A DNA stretch of 64,000 nucleotides from Lysinibacillus piscis (GCF_026012395.1 NZ_BRZA01000005.1:1-64000), one strand, 5' to 3'. Shown: positions 42,701-52,137, counted from the stretch's first letter. The notes: generated by a model not told the origin, from the letters alone. Program-made: numbers and translations.

Positions 42701-43274
42701 CTGGTAGTTTACGAGTACGGTCAATACGCACATACACTACATCCTTGGCATCAGTTTCATATTCTAACCACGCACCGCGGTTTGGAATAACTGTTGCTCC
42801 GAAGCCTTTTTTACCATTTTTATCTGTTTTATCATGGAAATATACACTTGGTGAACGAACTAATTGTGAAACGATAACACGTTCAGCACCATTGATAATG
42901 AACGTACCTGTTTCTGTCATTAATGGGAAATCACCCATAAATACATCTTGTTCTTTTACTTCATCAGTTTCTTTGTTGTAAAGACGCACTTTCACACGTA
43001 ATGGAGCTGCGTAAGTAACATCACGTTCTTTACATTCATCGACATCATATTTAGGCTCACCTAATGAATAATCGATAAATTCTAATGAAAGATTACCTGT
43101 AAAGTCCTCGATAGGCGAAATGTCATGAAACATTTCACGTAAACCTTCTTCAAGGAACCACTCATAAGACGCCGTTTGAATCTCAATCAGATTTGGAAGC
43201 TCAAGCACCTCGTTAATACGCGCAAAGCTTCTACGCTGGCGGTGTTGTCCATACTGAACTAGTTGACCTGTCAA
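39708..43274 (-). CDS. rpoB: DNA-directed RNA polymerase subunit beta
   Basis: A protein of 1188 aa. The rifampicin pocket reads [20 protein letters not shown] and [10 protein letters not shown], wild type at all classic positions. The catalytic-core segments [25 protein letters not shown] and [20 protein letters not shown] are present, and the tail is acidic. A GTG at 43283 overlaps the ribosome binding site. The TTG at 43274, 8 nt after GAGGGG, gives (M)[16 protein letters not shown], the N-terminus known from B. subtilis, and is chosen. It has its own strong promoter about 150 bp upstream. Confidence 0.99.
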   Translation of the reverse strand: MTGQLVQYGQHRQRRSFARINEVLELPNLIEIQTASYEWFLEEGLREMFHDISPIEDFTGNLSLEFIDYSLGEPKYDVDECKERDVTYAAPLRVKVRLYNKETDEVKEQDVFMGDFPLMTETGTFIINGAERVIVSQLVRSPSVYFHDKTDKNGKKGFGATVIPNRGAWLEYETDAKDVVYVRIDRTRKLPATVLLRALGFGSDQEIIDIIGDNEYLRNTLEKDNSESTEKALLEIYERLRPGEPPTVESAKSLLYSRFFDAKRYDLANVGRYKMNKKLHIKNRLFNQTIAETLVDPETGEILVEKGTVLDRRTLDKILPYLEDSSKGIGYRKLSQVGGVLEDDVTIQSIKIYAPKDEAQKEINIIGNAYIDEEVKNITPADVLASVSYFFNLLYQVGATDDIDHLGNRRLRSVGELLQNQFRIGLSRMERVVRERMSINDTAAIVPQQLINIRPVIASIKEFFGSSQLSQFMDQTNPLAELTHKRRLSALGPGGLTRERAGFEVRDVHYSHYGRMCPIETPEGPNIGLINSLSSFAKVNKFGFIETPYRRIDPETGRVTEQIDYLTADEEDNYVVAQANSVLTADGAFANEEVVGRFRGDNTVFKRDVIDYMDVSPKQVVSAATACIPFLENDDSNRALMGANMQRQAVPLLNPEAPFVGTGMEHVDARDSGAAVVAKYDGIVEHVEARTIHVRRIETVDGKEVKGDLTKYKLQKFIRSNQGTSYNQRPLVKVGDRVKPRDILADGPSMEKGELALGRNVLVAFMTWNGFNYEDAVIMSERLVKDDVYTSVHIEEYESESRDTKLGPEEITRDIPNVGEDALRNLDERGIIRIGAEVRDGDILVGKVTPKGVTELTAEERLLHAIFGEKAREVRDTSLRVPHGAGGIILDVKVFNREDGDELPPGVNQLVRAYIVQKRKIRVGDKMAGRHGNKGVISRILPEEDMPFMPDGTPVDIMLNPLGVPSRMNIGQVLELHLGMAARSLGVHMATPVFDGANEEDVWETMEEAGMNRDGKTILYDGRSGEPFDNRVSVGVMYMIKLAHMVDDKLHARSTGPYSLVTQQPLGGKAQFGGQRFGEMEVWALEAYGAAYTLQEILTVKSDDVVGRVKTYEAIVKGESVPEPGVPESFKVLIKELQSLGMDVKMLTVNDEEVELRDLDEEDDLQPADALNIAPQPDTEEEPVESFE

Positions 43275-43424
43275 CTCATTCACCCCTCAATAAAGCGATA
43301 TTAGGTCTTTGCAAAAACATACAAATAGTGTATGCTGTCGAAAGACAAAAAGAAAACGAGTCTTCAAAAGATCTCATTTTCGGTTAACTAAACTTATCTT
43401 GGCAAGTATACCCATATTAAAAGA

Positions 43425-43453
43425 ATTATATACAAAAGGGCATACGACCTCAA
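43425..43453 (-). promoter_or_regulatory. rpoB promoter (sigma-A type)
   Basis: TTGAGG (43448-43453) and TATAAT (43425-43430) have a 17-bp spacer. A second candidate upstream is TTGACA (43494-43499) with CATAAT at 43473-43478, but its spacer of 15 bp is short. The leader of about 145 nt holds no gene. Confidence 0.8.
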
Positions 43454-43523
43454 AATAATATTTTTGCATTTTATTATGTTATCATAGCCAATTTGTCAAG
43501 TCAATATTTTATACATATTTCGT

Positions 43524-44126
43524 TTATTTTTTTGCACGAACAATCCAATATCCCTTTTTCTTTTCTACGATATCGACTGTCTCATACTTTTCTTCTAAGT
43601 AATTTACTGTCGACGGTGCACCTTGCTTCTTTTGTATCACTACCCACAGCTCACCAGAAGGCATCAATTTATCATATGCTTCATCATAAAAACGAAAAAT
43701 GGTTTCTTTTCCTGCACGAATTGGAGGATTTGTTAAAATAGCTGCCGCCTGTATATCTTCAGCAACCGCTGATAGTCCGTCACTTACAAATATGCGTACA
43801 TTTTGAACACCGTTGACTTGTGCATTTTTTTGCGCTAATGCGACAGCTCTTTCATTAATATCCATCATCCAAACTGCACGTTCTGGATGTGCCTTAGCCA
43901 ATGATAATCCGATTGGCCCGTACCCACAGCCCACATCAAACACAGCTCCTGCAATAGCAGGCATTTCAAACGTATCTATTAACACACGGGATCCAAAATC
44001 TACTTCGCTTTTACTAAACACGCCCGAGTCTGTTTCAAAAGAAAATGTGTAACCCAACAAATCAAATGTCCAGTGTCGAGGCTTACTTTCAGCTTGAGGT
44101 TTATTTGTATAATAATGATCTGACAT
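43524..44126 (-). CDS. RsmC-like class I rRNA methyltransferase (YbxB type)
   Basis: A protein of 200 aa. The SAM site is VFDVGCGYGPIGLSLA, MMDINERAVALAQKN provides the acidic residue, and LTNPPIRAG is the NPP[FYI] motif of N-methyltransferases acting on a base amino group. The family (MTS/RsmC) methylates guanine N2 in 16S rRNA, but the exact target of this short form is not established. It sits between rplL and rpoB like B. subtilis ybxB, after a terminator, with GGAGGT before the ATG. Confidence 0.9.
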   Translation of the reverse strand: MSDHYYTNKPQAESKPRHWTFDLLGYTFSFETDSGVFSKSEVDFGSRVLIDTFEMPAIAGAVFDVGCGYGPIGLSLAKAHPERAVWMMDINERAVALAQKNAQVNGVQNVRIFVSDGLSAVAEDIQAAAILTNPPIRAGKETIFRFYDEAYDKLMPSGELWVVIQKKQGAPSTVNYLEEKYETVDIVEKKKGYWIVRAKK

Positions 44127-44155
44127 ATCTACGCCTACCTCCTTTAAATAGAAGA

Positions 44156-44182
44156 AAAAAGCTCGCCAAAATGACGAGCTTT
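44156..44182 (-). terminator. Terminator after rplL
   Basis: AAAGCTCG / CGAGCTTT with a 9-nt loop, then a T run on the minus strand, 26 bp after the rplL stop codon. The methyltransferase gene follows, so the hairpin probably only partly ends transcription or that gene has its own promoter. Confidence 0.8.
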
Positions 44183-44207
44183 CTTTTTTGTTTGAAGTAA
44201 CGTAAAA

Positions 44208-44567
44208 TTACTTAACTTCTACAGATGCGCCAACTTCTTCAAGTTTAGCTTTGATTTCTTCAGCTTCATCTTTAGAAACACCTTCTTTAAGAGCTTTAGG
44301 AGCGTTATCTACTACTTCTTTAGCTTCTTTAAGACCTAAACCAGTGATTTCACGAACCACTTTGATTACTTTAATTTTTTCTGCACCAGCAGATGCTAAT
44401 ACTACGTCAAACTCAGTTTTTTCTTCAGCAGCAGCAGCACCGCCAGCTACTACAGCTACAGGAGCCGCAGCTGTTACACCGAATTCTTCTTCGATAGCTT
44501 TTACTAAATCGTTTAATTCAAGAACTGTCATAGCTTTGATAGCTTCTAAGATTTGCTCTTTATTCAT
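44208..44567 (-). CDS. rplL: 50S ribosomal protein L7/L12
   Basis: A protein of 119 aa. The N-terminal dimerisation helices ([20 protein letters not shown]) are followed by an alanine-rich hinge ([17 protein letters not shown]) and the C-terminal domain with [20 protein letters not shown] that recruits translation GTPases. It forms the stalk on L10. The 71-bp gap to rplJ includes its GGAGG site. Confidence 0.98.
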   Translation of the reverse strand: MNKEQILEAIKAMTVLELNDLVKAIEEEFGVTAAAPVAVVAGGAAAAEEKTEFDVVLASAGAEKIKVIKVVREITGLGLKEAKEVVDNAPKALKEGVSKDEAEEIKAKLEEVGASVEVK

Positions 44568-44638
44568 TATAATTTCCTCCTAATTGGATAATGTTTTTTT
44601 ATTACGGTCATGCCGCTAGGGTGAGAACAGTTATGCGA

Positions 44639-45139
44639 TTATGCGCCTTGTTCTTCTTTTTGTTCTGCAACAGCTTTTGTTGCAAGTGCGAAGTTACGCA
44701 CTGGTGCTTGAAGTACAGATAAAAGCATAGAAAGAAGACCTTCGCGTGATGGAAGTTCTGCAAGTGCTTTAATATCTTCAGCAGAAGAAATTGTACCTTC
44801 AATAATACCTGCTTTAATTTCTAAAGCGTCATTTTTCTTAGCGAACTCGTTGATGATTTTAGCAGGAGCTACAACATCTTCATTTGAGAACGCAATTGCG
44901 TTAGGACCAACTAATACGTCGTTGATTCCTTCAAGACCAGCAACTTCAGTAGCACGACGAGTTAAAGTGTTTTTGTATACTTTGAACTCAACGCCAGCTT
45001 CACGAAGTTGTTTACGAAGTTCTGTTACTTGCGCAACGTTCAGACCACGGTAATCCACAACTACTACAGAAGCAGCGTTTTGGAATTTCTCAGTAATCTC
45101 TTGAACTTGTACTTTTTTGTTTTCGATTGCTTTGCTCAT
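44639..45139 (-). CDS. rplJ: 50S ribosomal protein L10
   Basis: A protein of 166 aa beginning [20 protein letters not shown], with [20 protein letters not shown]. The C-terminal helix carries the L7/L12 dimers. It has a separate promoter and a structured leader of about 190 nt with a terminator-type hairpin, matching the L10 autoregulatory attenuator of Firmicutes. GGAGGTG precedes the ATG. Confidence 0.98.
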   Translation of the reverse strand: MSKAIENKKVQVQEITEKFQNAASVVVVDYRGLNVAQVTELRKQLREAGVEFKVYKNTLTRRATEVAGLEGINDVLVGPNAIAFSNEDVVAPAKIINEFAKKNDALEIKAGIIEGTISSAEDIKALAELPSREGLLSMLLSVLQAPVRNFALATKAVAEQKEEQGA

Positions 45140-45177
45140 GATGACACCTCCTATTAGAATGGGTCATTTATACCGAC

Positions 45178-45310
45178 AAAAGAAAAGCCTCTGAGCTAAA
45201 TAGACACAGAGGCTGAAAGTCATCATCTTTAAAAATAAGAATCCGAATTCCGATGTCCTCGGTAGGAACATTAAGTGACAAGTCACTCCTACTGTCTACG
45301 GTACAAATGG
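45178..45310 (-). promoter_or_regulatory. L10 leader with attenuator hairpin
   Basis: The leader contains the paired segments of the L10-L12 binding site (GTAGGAGTGACTTGTCACTT... and ...TCCTACCGAGGACATCGGA) at about 45235-45300. It then has a hairpin AGCCTCTG / CAGAGGCT (45186-45214) followed by TTTTCTTTTG, an intrinsic terminator. This layout matches the known Firmicute L10 leader, in which excess L10-L12 favours early termination. Assigned by layout and sequence pattern. Confidence 0.85.
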
Positions 45311-45329
45311 ATAATTCACAACAGCGATA

Positions 45330-45358
45330 ATTCTATCACGTAGATAAATCACTGTCAA
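45330..45358 (-). promoter_or_regulatory. rplJ promoter (sigma-A type)
   Basis: TTGACA (45353-45358) and TAGAAT (45330-45335) have a 17-bp spacer. The -35 lies 11 bp after the rplA stop codon. Confidence 0.88.
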
Positions 45359-45369
45359 GAAATTTATTA

Positions 45370-46068
45370 TTATTTTACAACTACGTTTGCAGCGTCAATT
45401 TTAACAGCTGGTCCCATTGTTGTTGTAACGTTTACAGACTTCATGTAAGTACCTTTAGCTGCTGCAGGTTTTGCTTTTTGCACTACGTCAAATACAGCTA
45501 AGAAGTTTTCTACTAATTGTTCTGTTGTGAATGAAGCTTTACCGATAGGAGCATGGATAATACCAGACTTTTCAGCACGGTATTCTACTTTACCAGCTTT
45601 GATTTCTTCGATAGCTTTTGTTACATCAAAAGTAACTGTGCCAGTTTTAGGGTTTGGCATTAAACCTTTAGGTCCTAATACACGACCAAGTTTACCAACT
45701 TCACCCATCATATCAGGAGTTGCTACGATTACGTCAAAGTCAAACCAACCTTGTTGAATTTTTTGAACGTATTCTGCATCACCAACATAGTCAGCGCCAG
45801 CTGCTTCAGCTTCTTTTAACTTTTCACCTTTAGCGAATACTAATACACGTTGAGTTTTACCAGTACCGTTTGGTAACACTACTGCACCACGGATTTGTTG
45901 GTCATTTTTACGAGTATCAATTCCTAAACGGAAAGCAACTTCTACAGTTGCATCAAAGTTTACTGTGCTAGTTTTTTGAGCAAGTTCGATTGCTTCATGT
46001 GCACTATATAGTGTATTACGATCAATTAATTTTGCTGCTTCTTGCAGTTTTTTACCTTTTTTAGCCAT
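45370..46068 (-). CDS. rplA: 50S ribosomal protein L1
   Basis: A protein of 232 aa beginning [20 protein letters not shown], with the diagnostic [20 protein letters not shown]. It forms the mobile L1 stalk that guides E-site tRNA. It is 118 bp downstream of rplK, with an inverted repeat in the gap that might bind L1 or act as a weak terminator. Confidence 0.98.
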   Translation of the reverse strand: MAKKGKKLQEAAKLIDRNTLYSAHEAIELAQKTSTVNFDATVEVAFRLGIDTRKNDQQIRGAVVLPNGTGKTQRVLVFAKGEKLKEAEAAGADYVGDAEYVQKIQQGWFDFDVIVATPDMMGEVGKLGRVLGPKGLMPNPKTGTVTFDVTKAIEEIKAGKVEYRAEKSGIIHAPIGKASFTTEQLVENFLAVFDVVQKAKPAAAKGTYMKSVNVTTTMGPAVKIDAANVVVK

Positions 46069-46120
46069 TATATTCTTCCTCCTTGATTGTGGTTATAGCG
46101 GATTTTACCTCCCACGAATA

Positions 46121-46155
46121 AAGGTTGCGCGTTCACAAAGAAACTCCGCAACCTT
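46121..46155 (-). other. Inverted repeat between rplK and rplA
   Basis: AAGGTTGC / GCAACCTT, 8 bp with a 19-nt loop, is followed on the minus strand by TTATTCG rather than a full T run. It may be an mRNA processing or regulatory hairpin. Confidence 0.5.
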
Positions 46156-46186
46156 CCAAAAACAAAACATCATCAAGTAACAGGGA

Positions 46187-46612
46187 TTAGTCTTCGATAA
46201 CAATACCCATGCTTCGTGCAGTACCTTCAACCATTAACATAGCAGCTTCTACTGAAGCAGCGTTAAGGTCTGGCATTTTTTGTTCAGCGATTTCGCGAAC
46301 TTTATCACGTTTAACCGTTGCCACTTTTTTACGGTTTGGTTCACCAGATCCAGATTGGATACCAGCTGCTACTTTAAGTAGAACTGCTGCAGGTGGAGTT
46401 TTTGTAATGAAAGTGAAAGAACGGTCCTCGAATACTGAAATTTCTACTGGAATAATAAGACCAGCTTGATCAGCAGTACGCGCATTGAATTCTTTACAGA
46501 ATCCCATGATATTCACACCTGCTTGACCTAATGCAGGACCAACTGGTGGAGCTGGATTCGCTTTACCAGCAGGGATTTGAAGTTTTACAACTTTAATAAC
46601 TTTTTTAGCCAC
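46187..46612 (-). CDS. rplK: 50S ribosomal protein L11
   Basis: A protein of 141 aa, identical in length to B. subtilis L11. It begins (M)[19 protein letters not shown] with [20 protein letters not shown]. It forms the GTPase-associated centre, the thiostrepton site, and is needed for RelA activation. The start is GTG at 46612, 8 nt after AAGGAGGTG. A longer frame upstream runs through the leader and is not used. It has its own promoter and leader. Confidence 0.98.
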   Translation of the reverse strand: MAKKVIKVVKLQIPAGKANPAPPVGPALGQAGVNIMGFCKEFNARTADQAGLIIPVEISVFEDRSFTFITKTPPAAVLLKVAAGIQSGSGEPNRKKVATVKRDKVREIAEQKMPDLNAASVEAAMLMVEGTARSMGIVIED

Positions 46613-46780
46613 GAGACACACCTCCTTAAGTCCGTGATGTGGTAACTGGGTTGCCCCTCCCACTCAAATATCTGTCTGTCAGCTACTTGCCGATAACATT
46701 AAAATTATCATTGCAGACATCAAAACAAAGTATGATAGTCTGACCTATGAAATAATACCACTTTTATTTTTTTAAAGCAA
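46613..46780 (-). promoter_or_regulatory. rplK promoter and leader
   Basis: TTGCTT (46775-46780), 17 bp, TATTAT (46752-46757) form a sigma-A promoter. The leader of about 130 nt contains GGGAGGGGCAACCCAGTTACC, a GGG...CCC hairpin close to the ribosome binding site, as is usual upstream of rplK in Bacillales. Possible control by an r-protein is inferred. Confidence 0.75.
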
Positions 46781-46824
46781 GTGGTAATTAACAAAATTTG
46801 CGAAACACCTATACAAATTTATCT

Positions 46825-47358
46825 TTAAATCTTTTGAATTTGTTCAAAATCAAGTTCCATAATCGTTTCTCGCCCAAACATATCTACAGATACTTTCACT
46901 TTTCCTTTTTCCGTGTCTATTTCTTCTACACGGCCTTGGAAATGTGCAAATGGCCCTTCTAATACTTCAACCGCTTCGCCAATTGTAATATCCACTTCAA
47001 CCACTTTTTCTGTCATGCCCATTTGTTGTAATAGGCGATCCACTTCTTCTGGTAATAATGGCGTTGGCTTTGCACCACCACCAGACGAACCAATGAATCC
47101 TGTTACACCTGGCGTATTACGGACAACATACCATGAATCATCTGTCATAATTAACTCTACTAAAACATACCCTGGGAATACCTTACGCATCATTGTACGT
47201 TTTTTACCGTCTTTCATTTCTGTTTCCTCATGCTCTGGCACGATTACACGGAAAATCTTATCTTGCATCCCCATTGTTTCTACACGTTTTTCTAAGTTCG
47301 CTTTTACACGATTTTCATACCCTGAATAAGTATGAACAACATACCAATTTTTCTCCAT
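46825..47358 (-). CDS. nusG: Transcription elongation and antitermination factor NusG
   Basis: A protein of 177 aa. The NGN domain begins MEKNWYVVHTYSGYENRVKA and includes FPGYVLVELIMTDDSWYVVR. The C-terminal KOW domain has VEVLEGPFAHFQGRVEEID. In Firmicutes NusG promotes pausing at TTNTTT motifs and links RNA polymerase to S10. AGGAGGAG precedes the ATG. A terminator-like hairpin lies between it and secE, although the two are usually cotranscribed. Confidence 0.98.
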   Translation of the reverse strand: MEKNWYVVHTYSGYENRVKANLEKRVETMGMQDKIFRVIVPEHEETEMKDGKKRTMMRKVFPGYVLVELIMTDDSWYVVRNTPGVTGFIGSSGGGAKPTPLLPEEVDRLLQQMGMTEKVVEVDITIGEAVEVLEGPFAHFQGRVEEIDTEKGKVKVSVDMFGRETIMELDFEQIQKI

Positions 47359-47436
47359 AACTATTAGGACTCCTCCTTAGCAACTAAATGTTACATAACC
47401 TTCCTAAACTCTACATTCTATTTTACAAAGCAAACG

Positions 47437-47463
47437 AAAAAACCCGTTTATTATAATGACGGG
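47437..47463 (-). terminator. Weak terminator between secE and nusG
   Basis: CCCGT / ACGGG with an 11-nt loop, followed by six T on the minus strand, 37 bp after the secE stop codon. The stem is only 5 bp (extendable by weak pairs), so termination is probably partial. Confidence 0.55.
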
Positions 47464-47499
47464 CTATTTTCAAAGATATTCACATGATACTACTGACTA

Positions 47500-47685
47500 T
47501 TATAAATCTAAGAACCAGCGGAATAAAGAAGAAATACCTAAGTCAGTTAACACAAAAAATATAGCCATAACAACAACAGTTGCAATAACAACAGTCGTGT
47601 ACTTTGTTAGCTCTTTACTTTTTGGCCAGCTTGTCTTGCGCATTTCCGACATTACATCGCTGAAAAAGCTTTTAATCTTGCCCAT
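47500..47685 (-). CDS. secE: Preprotein translocase subunit SecE
   Basis: A protein of 61 aa with the short single-helix form of Gram-positive SecE. The amphipathic MGKIKSFFSDVMSEMRKTSW and PKSKELTKYT are followed by one membrane helix (about 29-50). It clamps SecY (15.4-16.7 kb in this window) in the translocon. GGGGG precedes the ATG. It follows rpmG by 44 bp. Confidence 0.96.
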   Translation of the reverse strand: MGKIKSFFSDVMSEMRKTSWPKSKELTKYTTVVIATVVVMAIFFVLTDLGISSLFRWFLDL

Positions 47686-47729
47686 TTTAGCTTAACCCCC
47701 GAATCAACTTATCTATTCACAAATATATC

Positions 47730-47876
47730 TCATAGCGTTTGTTTATGCACTGTATGCTCATTACAATGCGAGCAAAATTTTTTTAATGTGAGACGTTCTG
47801 TTGAACCTTCCTTTGCGGGGACGGTATAATTTCGTGAACCACATTTCTCACAGTTAAGTACGACTTTTTTTGCCAT
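47730..47876 (-). CDS. rpmG: 50S ribosomal protein L33, zinc form
   Basis: A protein of 48 aa beginning MAKKVVLNCEKCGSRNYTV and ending HTVHKQTL. Cys9, Cys12, Cys35 and Cys38 form a complete zinc ribbon, so it is a C+ paralogue. It is located between sigH and secE like B. subtilis rpmGB. The site AAAAGGTGAT precedes the ATG. Other L33 copies may exist elsewhere. Confidence 0.95.
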   Translation of the reverse strand: MAKKVVLNCEKCGSRNYTVPAKEGSTERLTLKKFCSHCNEHTVHKQTL

Positions 47877-47944
47877 ATAATCACCTTTTCGGCACTTTGT
47901 CTTTTAAAGACTAACACCTATATTTCTCAATGTCAACAATGCTC

Positions 47945-47973
47945 TTGCTGTTGCGAAAGCGAAGCGACAGCAA
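47945..47973. repeat. REP-like hairpin, copy 1
   Basis: TTGCTGTTGC / GCGACAGCAA (10 bp with one wobble) around GAAAGCGAA. On the minus strand it reads TTGCTGTCGCTTCGCTTTCG. A closely related sequence occurs at 63.05-63.13 kb. It lies 17 bp after the sigH stop codon and has no T run. Confidence 0.6.
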
Positions 47974-47989
47974 AAAGCGCTGAACATCC

Positions 47990-48637
47990 CTATAAGATTT
48001 CTTCTAGCACCAGATGCCTCTCTAATTTACGCTTCACGCGCTGTAATGCATTATCAATAGATTTAACATGGCGATTCAATGTTGCTGAAATTTCATGATA
48101 AGATTGACCGTCAAGATAGAGTGCTAACACTTGTAGCTCTAGCTCACTCAAAATCTCACCCATCTTCTCTTCCAAATAGCCAAACTCTTCTCTATGAATA
48201 ATTAACTCCTCTGGATCATCCATCGGTGCGCCTGTTAGTACGTCCATTAATGTACGATCAGATTCTTCATCATAAATAGGTTTGTCTAAAGATACATAAG
48301 AATTTAAAGGGATATGCTTTTGCCTTGTCGCCGTTTTAATAGCGGTAATAATTTGTCTGGTAATACATAATTCCGCAAAAGCTCGAAAAGACGCCAATTT
48401 ATCTCCTTTAAAGTCACGAATTGCTTTATATAAACCAATCATACCTTCTTGTACAATATCTTCCTTATCGGCACCGATTAAAAAATAAGATTTCGCCTTA
48501 GCTCTTACTAATAAACGATATTTGGTAATTAAAAAATCTAACGCATCTGTATTACCTCGATGCACCATTTCAACAAGCTCTTCATCATTAAATAGTTCAA
48601 AATTTTGTGCTACTTGTATCGGATTACTTTTAATCAT
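47990..48637 (-). CDS. sigH: RNA polymerase sigma factor SigH
   Basis: A protein of 215 aa (218 in B. subtilis). Region 2 includes FLITKYRLLVRAKAKSYFLI, GADKEDIVQEGMIGLYKAIR and FKGDKLASFRAFAELCITRQ. Region 4 includes LSELELQVLALYLDGQSYHE and ISATLNRHVKSIDNALQRVK. SigH drives transition-state and early sporulation genes. GAGGTGATACC precedes the ATG. It is placed between rae1 and rpmG as in B. subtilis. Confidence 0.96.
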   Translation of the reverse strand: MIKSNPIQVAQNFELFNDEELVEMVHRGNTDALDFLITKYRLLVRAKAKSYFLIGADKEDIVQEGMIGLYKAIRDFKGDKLASFRAFAELCITRQIITAIKTATRQKHIPLNSYVSLDKPIYDEESDRTLMDVLTGAPMDDPEELIIHREEFGYLEEKMGEILSELELQVLALYLDGQSYHEISATLNRHVKSIDNALQRVKRKLERHLVLEEIL

Positions 48638-48705
48638 GGTATCACCTCAGCCATCACAGATAATTAGGAACAGTATAACGGACTTCAAAAATGTGCGTCA
48701 ATGAA

Positions 48706-49218
48706 TCATTTTAAACCCCGACGCCATTTTTCAAACATCAAAGCAACGTCAGGTTTTAACTCTATACGAGAAGGTGGCTTGTCCTCTTGCTTCCCCTTCA
48801 CATCATGTGTAATTCTATGTTGAATAATGCCTACATCAATTTCTAGCTCTCTTGCTGACTTTCGCAAAGCACCATTACCAAAAATCACACTTTGTTCTGC
48901 CATATCCGAGGTTGCTACATGAATTTGTACATTTCTAGCTTTTAAGTCCCTCGTCATTTTTTCAATGCGCTCATCTGCCGTCTCATTTTTTCGTGTATAG
49001 ATGACTTCAACGTCATTTTCAATATACGTTTGTTCAACACCTGGTACAAGATGCGCATCAAAAACGATAATAACACGCCACCCCATTGTTGCTTTGTATT
49101 CTGCCATCAACTCGATCAGCCTTCTACGTGCATCTTCAAAATTTGTATCTCGTAATGGGCGTAACTCTTTCCAGGCGCCAATCATATTATAGCCGTCAAC
49201 AAGCAAAATATTTTGCAT
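48706..49218 (-). CDS. rae1: Ribosome-associated endoribonuclease Rae1 (YacP, NYN domain)
   Basis: A protein of 170 aa with a PIN-like NYN fold. NILLVDGYNMIGAW carries the first catalytic Asp, and VIIVFDAH and DERIEKMTRDL supply others. B. subtilis Rae1 enters the ribosomal A site and cuts mRNA during translation. It starts 2 bp after the rlmB stop codon and ends the cysS-mrnC-rlmB-rae1 unit. Confidence 0.92.
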   Translation of the reverse strand: MQNILLVDGYNMIGAWKELRPLRDTNFEDARRRLIELMAEYKATMGWRVIIVFDAHLVPGVEQTYIENDVEVIYTRKNETADERIEKMTRDLKARNVQIHVATSDMAEQSVIFGNGALRKSARELEIDVGIIQHRITHDVKGKQEDKPPSRIELKPDVALMFEKWRRGLK

Positions 49219-49220
49219 TT

Positions 49221-49973
49221 TTACTCATTCGCTTCTTGACGTTTACGATACACTTCATACATTAAGAGTGCAGCAGCAACAGAGGCATTCAATGATGTAA
49301 CATGTCCCACCATTGGCAAATGATAAAGGAAATCACATTTTTCTTTTAATAAACGCCCCATCCCTTTTCCTTCACTACCAATAATCAAAGCAAGTGGCAA
49401 CGTAGCGTCCATTTTACGATAATCCGCAGAACCCTTTGCATCTGTCCCTGCAATCCATACACCGCGCTCTTTTAATTCATCGACTGTTTGGGCAAGATTG
49501 TTTACTCGTACAACAGGTACATGCTCAATTGCCCCCGTTGAAGCCTTTGCAACAACAGCCGTTAAGCTAACAGAACGACGCTTTGGTATAATAATACCAT
49601 GTGCACCAATTGCATCGGCTGTTCGCATAATAGAACCAAGATTATGTGGATCTTCAAGCTCATCTAAAATCAAAAAAAATGGATCTTCTTGCTTTTGTGT
49701 TGCTACTGCAAATAAATCCTCTAGCTCCGCATAGCTATACGCTGCAACAGAGGCTACAATACCTTGGTGATTCGCACTTGATAACTGATCGACCTTTTTC
49801 TTTGGCACAAATTGTACAATGATGCCACGTTCCCTCGCTAAATCAAGTAGCTCATTAATTCCTGATTTTTTTACCCCTTCTGCAATCCACACTTTATTCA
49901 TGTCACGGCCTGATCGTAGTGCTTCTAACACAGGATTTTTTCCAGCAATCATTTCACCATTTTGTTCTGTCAT
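49221..49973 (-). CDS. rlmB: 23S rRNA 2'-O-ribose methyltransferase, SpoU/TrmH family
   Basis: A protein of 250 aa. The N-terminal substrate-binding domain includes [20 protein letters not shown]. The SPOUT trefoil knot has [38 protein letters not shown] and [16 protein letters not shown]. By homology it modifies a 23S G residue (Gm2251 in E. coli numbering). Its ATG overlaps the mrnC stop codon by 4 nt. Confidence 0.93.
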   Translation of the reverse strand: MTEQNGEMIAGKNPVLEALRSGRDMNKVWIAEGVKKSGINELLDLARERGIIVQFVPKKKVDQLSSANHQGIVASVAAYSYAELEDLFAVATQKQEDPFFLILDELEDPHNLGSIMRTADAIGAHGIIIPKRRSVSLTAVVAKASTGAIEHVPVVRVNNLAQTVDELKERGVWIAGTDAKGSADYRKMDATLPLALIIGSEGKGMGRLLKEKCDFLYHLPMVGHVTSLNASVAAALLMYEVYRKRQEANE

Positions 49974-50392
49974 GAATTCGTCACTCCTTTCGTTTCATCA
50001 ATAATTTGAATCGCATATGCAATAATTTCATAGACACGCTCTAGTTCATTTACTAAATATAAGTTGCCTAGTATCGCTTCAAAGCCTGAGCTATTACGAT
50101 ATGTTTGTACATCTGTATTTTTTGGAACAGAGCCAGATTTGGCATTGCGTCCACGGCGGAACACAGCCAACTCCTCCTCTGTTAAAAAGTTTTCATCCAT
50201 CATGCGATAAACAATCATCGACTGCGCTTTTGCCGATACATAGCGTGTTGCCTCTCGATGCAATATGTTTGGCTTTACACGACCTGTGCGCAGTAAATGC
50301 TCACGTACTTTTTGCTCAAGAACAGCATCTCCCATATAAGCTAGTGCTAGCGCATTCAGTTGTTTTACATCTTCATTACGAAGTTTATCCAC
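49970..50392 (-). CDS. mrnC: Mini-ribonuclease III
   Basis: A protein of 140 aa with an RNase III catalytic domain but no double-stranded RNA-binding domain: [40 protein letters not shown] and [13 protein letters not shown]. It matures 23S rRNA in Bacillus. An ATG at 50413 lies inside cysS without a ribosome binding site. The GTG at 50392, 8 nt after GAGGG and aligned with the B. subtilis N-terminus, is preferred. It follows cysS by 5 bp. Confidence 0.93.
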   Translation of the reverse strand: MDKLRNEDVKQLNALALAYMGDAVLEQKVREHLLRTGRVKPNILHREATRYVSAKAQSMIVYRMMDENFLTEEELAVFRRGRNAKSGSVPKNTDVQTYRNSSGFEAILGNLYLVNELERVYEIIAYAIQIIDETKGVTNS

Positions 50393-50397
50393 ATTCC

Positions 50398-51798
50398 TTA
50401 CCCTCGTTTCCATCTAGTTCCTTGGCGTGTATCCTCTAAAATAATACCTTGCGCTTGTAAATGGTCCCGAATTTCATCTGAACGAGCAAAATCGCGATTT
50501 TTACGTGCCTCAACACGCTCCTGCAACAATGCCTCAATCTCTTCGTCCAACAGTTCTTCTTCTTTAACAAACTCAATACCTAAGACGTCACCAATTGCCT
50601 CAAAGGTTTCGACAAATTTCTCTAATACTGCTGCATTTGTATTTACTTCGTTTAAATAAATATTAGCAATACGAGCTAATTCAAATAATACTGAAATCGC
50701 ATTTGCTGTATTAAAATCATCATCCATCGCTTCTTCAAAAGCTGTTTTTTGCGCAGCAATCTGTTCAAACCATTGTGCTGAATCCTCACCTAAATTCGCT
50801 GTTGCTGTCAAACGGTGCTTCACATTGTGATAAGCTGTACGAATTCGCTCCAAGCCAGCCGCAGCCGCATCTACTAAATCTTTGGCAAAATTAATTGGAT
50901 GACGATAATGCACAGATAGCATAAAGAAACGCAAAATTTGTGGGTCAATTTGCTTTCGGATATCATTGACAAGTATAAAGTTGCCCAGAGATTTAGACAT
51001 TTTTTCATTATCAATATTAATATAGCCATTATGCATCCAATAACGAGCGAATGTTGCATCATTATGCGCTTCTGACTGAGCAATTTCATTTTCATGATGC
51101 GGGAATGTTAAATCTTGACCGCCTGCATGTATATCAATTGTATCACCTAAATGCTCACGAGCCATAACTGAGCACTCAATATGCCAACCTGGGCGCCCTT
51201 GCCCCCAAGGACTTTCCCAAAAAATCTCGCCTGGTTTAACAGCCTTCCATAGAGCAAAATCTAAAGCATCGTCCTTTTTCTCGCCCGCTTCAATACGTGC
51301 ACCGATTTTTAAATCATCCACATCTTGATGTGACAATTTACCGTAGCCATTAAATTTACGTGTACGATAGTAAACATCTCCTGCTGATTCATATGCATAG
51401 CCTTTATCAATCAACACTTGAATAAATTGAATAATATCGTCCATATGCTCTGTCACACGTGGATGAGCATCTGCCTTTTTGCATCCTAATGCTGTTACAT
51501 CCTCAAAATAGGCTGCAATAAAGCGCTCCGTTAACTCATTTACTTCTTCCCCTAATTCATTAGCTGCTTTAATAATTTTATCATCAACATCTGTAAAATT
51601 AGAGACAAACTTCACCTCATAGCCACGATACTGAAGATAGCGACGCACTGTATCGTATACAATGACAGGACGTGAATTTCCGATATGAATATAATTGTAG
51701 ACGGTTGGTCCGCATACATACATTTTGACCTTACCTTCTTCTAGCGGTACGAACACTTCTTTTTGACGTGTTAACGAGTTAAAAATTTGAATACTCAT
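50398..51798 (-). CDS. cysS: Cysteinyl-tRNA synthetase
   Basis: A class I synthetase of 466 aa. The HIGH motif is in [16 protein letters not shown] in KMSKSLGN, and the zinc ligands include Cys29 ([10 protein letters not shown]) and [22 protein letters not shown] precedes the ATG. It is controlled by a T-box whose specifier reads TGC, so it responds to uncharged tRNA-Cys. In B. subtilis cysE stands directly upstream in this unit. Here cysE is elsewhere and cysS leads. Confidence 0.98.
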   Translation of the reverse strand: MSIQIFNSLTRQKEVFVPLEEGKVKMYVCGPTVYNYIHIGNSRPVIVYDTVRRYLQYRGYEVKFVSNFTDVDDKIIKAANELGEEVNELTERFIAAYFEDVTALGCKKADAHPRVTEHMDDIIQFIQVLIDKGYAYESAGDVYYRTRKFNGYGKLSHQDVDDLKIGARIEAGEKKDDALDFALWKAVKPGEIFWESPWGQGRPGWHIECSVMAREHLGDTIDIHAGGQDLTFPHHENEIAQSEAHNDATFARYWMHNGYINIDNEKMSKSLGNFILVNDIRKQIDPQILRFFMLSVHYRHPINFAKDLVDAAAAGLERIRTAYHNVKHRLTATANLGEDSAQWFEQIAAQKTAFEEAMDDDFNTANAISVLFELARIANIYLNEVNTNAAVLEKFVETFEAIGDVLGIEFVKEEELLDEEIEALLQERVEARKNRDFARSDEIRDHLQAQGIILEDTRQGTRWKRG

Positions 51799-51831
51799 GG
51801 ATTTTTCCCCCTCTTATATTTTATAGAAAAT

Positions 51832-51873
51832 AAAAAAACGTCTCTATCATCCGAAAACGGTATGACAGAGACG
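51832..51873 (-). terminator. T-box terminator of cysS
   Basis: The minus strand has CGTCTCTGTCATACCG / CGGATGATAGAGACG around TTTT, then seven T. It is the terminator alternative of the T-box, 33 bp before cysS. Confidence 0.93.
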
Positions 51874-52092
51874 CTAATTTGCGCGGTTCCACTCTGATTG
51901 AAGGTAAGCCCCTCCACTCTGAACGTTCTTTAACGGGAACGACTCGACAAAGCCTACTTCACTGTTCAGCTTTATGCTCAAAGGTGCATTTCTGTTTTGC
52001 CTTGGCTCAGACCACTTGCAGCCGATGATGGTCCTCTCTTTAGAGCATGCGCCACATACTTCTCCTTTTCAACGCTTTCTCAATTTAACTAC
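51874..52092 (-). promoter_or_regulatory. Cysteine T-box riboswitch of cysS
   Basis: The T-box sequence AGAGTGGAACCGCGC (51881-51895) lies just before the terminator. Upstream is stem I with AGAGAGGACC and, in its specifier region, AAATGCACC, in which TGC (51986-51988) followed by A fits a cysteine specifier codon. Uncharged tRNA-Cys should stabilise the antiterminator and allow cysS-mrnC-rlmB-rae1 transcription. Confidence 0.93.
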
Positions 52093-52120
52093 ATTGTACA
52101 ATGAATACTTAAATTGTCAA
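52093..52120 (-). promoter_or_regulatory. cysS promoter (sigma-A type)
   Basis: TTGACA (52115-52120) and TACAAT (52093-52098) have a 16-bp spacer. It lies 17 bp after the gltX stop codon, directly before the T-box. Confidence 0.85.
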
Positions 52121-52137
52121 TCCATATAACATTGAAA

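Noticed and set aside
34918-43274. Streptomycin or rifampicin resistance substitutions in rpsL or rpoB
   Set aside because: Both target regions read as wild type.
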